A stretch of 64,000 nucleotides of DNA from Woeseiaceae bacterium. Its GTDB lineage: Bacteria; Pseudomonadota; Gammaproteobacteria; Steroidobacterales; Woeseiaceae. Position numbers and translations under genes: made by a program. Below the pieces are notes generated by a model that did not search any database, was not told the DNA's origin, and worked only from the letters and a program-made list of their open reading frames with translations. Shown here piece by piece: positions 63,658 to 64,000 of the stretch. Each line of letters starts with the position of its first letter. Position 1 is the stretch's first letter. The stretch is from positions 62,001 to 126,000 of the forward strand of contig JAJFKV010000064.1 of NCBI GenBank assembly GCA_021773055.1. Direction: 5' to 3'.

Positions 63658-64000
63658 CGCCTGTGACCTCGGGGCTCGGTGTGCTGGCTGAAAAAATCAG
63701 CATGACTTCACGTACCTGGCCGAGAGACGCAGATGGAACGGCAGTGACATCCGCGTAAGGTTCTTGCGGGATGCGTGTAACCGACTCAACGACCGCGACC
63801 GGATAACCGGCCGGAAACGCGCCGCCAAGGCCGGACGTGACCAGCAAGTCGCCGACTTTAATATCTGCGTTGTTCACAACGAACGGCAGTTCGAGCTGAT
63901 CGATTTTTCCAGTGCCCACAACGATCGTTCGCAAGCCATTGCGATTCACTTCGACGGGTAGGGCGTGGTCGGTGTCGCTGATCAACATGGCTTGTGATGT
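63650..64000 (-). CDS. mreC: rod shape-determining protein MreC (N-terminal part outside window)
   Basis: Only the C-terminal 116 residues are visible; the frame is open through base 64000 (TSQAMLISDTDHALPVEVNRNGLRTIV). The segment covers the second beta-barrel domain of MreC (GDLLVTSGLGGAFPAGYPVAVVESV, REVMLIF), the part that binds PBP2. The track start at 63988 is an internal Met. mreB would be expected beyond the right edge. Confidence 0.93.
   Translation of the reverse strand, partial: TSQAMLISDTDHALPVEVNRNGLRTIVVGTGKIDQLELPFVVNNADIKVGDLLVTSGLGGAFPAGYPVAVVESVTRIPQEPYADVTAVPSASLGQVREVMLIFSASTPSPEVTGDD

Noticed and set aside
1-64000. CRISPR arrays, prophage, transposons or defence island
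   Set aside because: No regularly spaced repeats, transposase, integrase, phage structural or restriction genes were found in either strand.

Overview
The window is a gene-dense piece of a gammaproteobacterial chromosome with GC around the mid-50s by eye. Gene order shows this best: yhdP-nit-tldD, yjgA(darP)/tldE, zapA-6S RNA-ygfA facing ygfB-pepP-ubiH-ubiI, lptD-surA-pdxA-rsmA-apaG-apaH next to amgK-murU, and mreC-mreD-mrdA-rodA-mltB-rlpA-dacA-ybeD-lipB. The Vfr-like CRP, Coq7 instead of UbiF, split glycine decarboxylase (GcvPA/GcvPB) and AmgK/MurU point to an aerobic, probably environmental or marine lineage nearer Pseudomonas/Chromatiales/Woeseia-type bacteria than enterics. I cannot name the species from sequence alone.

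Layout. 1-10.5 kb: yhdP (5' cut by the window edge), a nitrilase-family amidase, tldD, two small unrecognised genes behind a CRP-type site, a GspA/ExeA-like ATPase fused to an FHA domain, purE-purK, a half-length darP and tldE. 10.5-17.8 kb: a YihY-family membrane protein, purC, djlA, rpe, crp/vfr, coq7, a DUF481 outer-membrane protein, rplM-rpsI and tRNA-Gln. 17.8-19.9 kb: a small accessory-looking patch beside the tRNA (membrane-bound XRE regulator, exported protein, DUF6632 protein). 19.9-27.2 kb: rpiA, a histone H1-like lysine-rich protein, ygfA, 6S RNA, zapA, a ZapB-like coiled coil, ygfB, pepP and two ubiquinone hydroxylases. 27.2-32.6 kb: an inactive-transglutaminase/7TM protein with its ATP-grasp partner, an XRE-cupin regulator facing a VOC protein, and a DUF885 peptidase. 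32.6-37.8 kb: a tandem glycine riboswitch controlling gcvT-gcvH-gcvPA-(thiol-peroxidase-like)-gcvPB. 37.9-48 kb: a 932-residue Nma111/Deg7-like protease, an M23 peptidase, an arsenate reductase-like protein, small membrane proteins, a YyaL-type protein, lgt-thyA-folA and a small pseudogene. 48-64 kb: the apaH-to-lptD cluster, amgK-murU and the cell-shape/lipoate cluster ending in a truncated mreC.

Functionally the window is mostly housekeeping: purine synthesis, one-carbon metabolism (gcv, thyA, folA, ygfA), ubiquinone (coq7, ubiH, ubiI) and envelope biogenesis (yhdP, lptD, surA, lgt, mre/rod, dacA, rlpA, mltB, amgK-murU). There is no prophage, transposase, CRISPR array or obvious defence island. 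The most unusual items are a divergent thiol peroxidase inside the split gcvP genes, lacking the Thr and resolving Cys of Tpx; a bacterial protein that resembles fungal Nma111 along its length; an amgK reading frame with no ATG/GTG/TTG where it should begin (probable AUU start); a 65-nt palindrome built from the tRNA-Gln 3' end and its terminator; and a CRP-type site in front of two small unknown genes.
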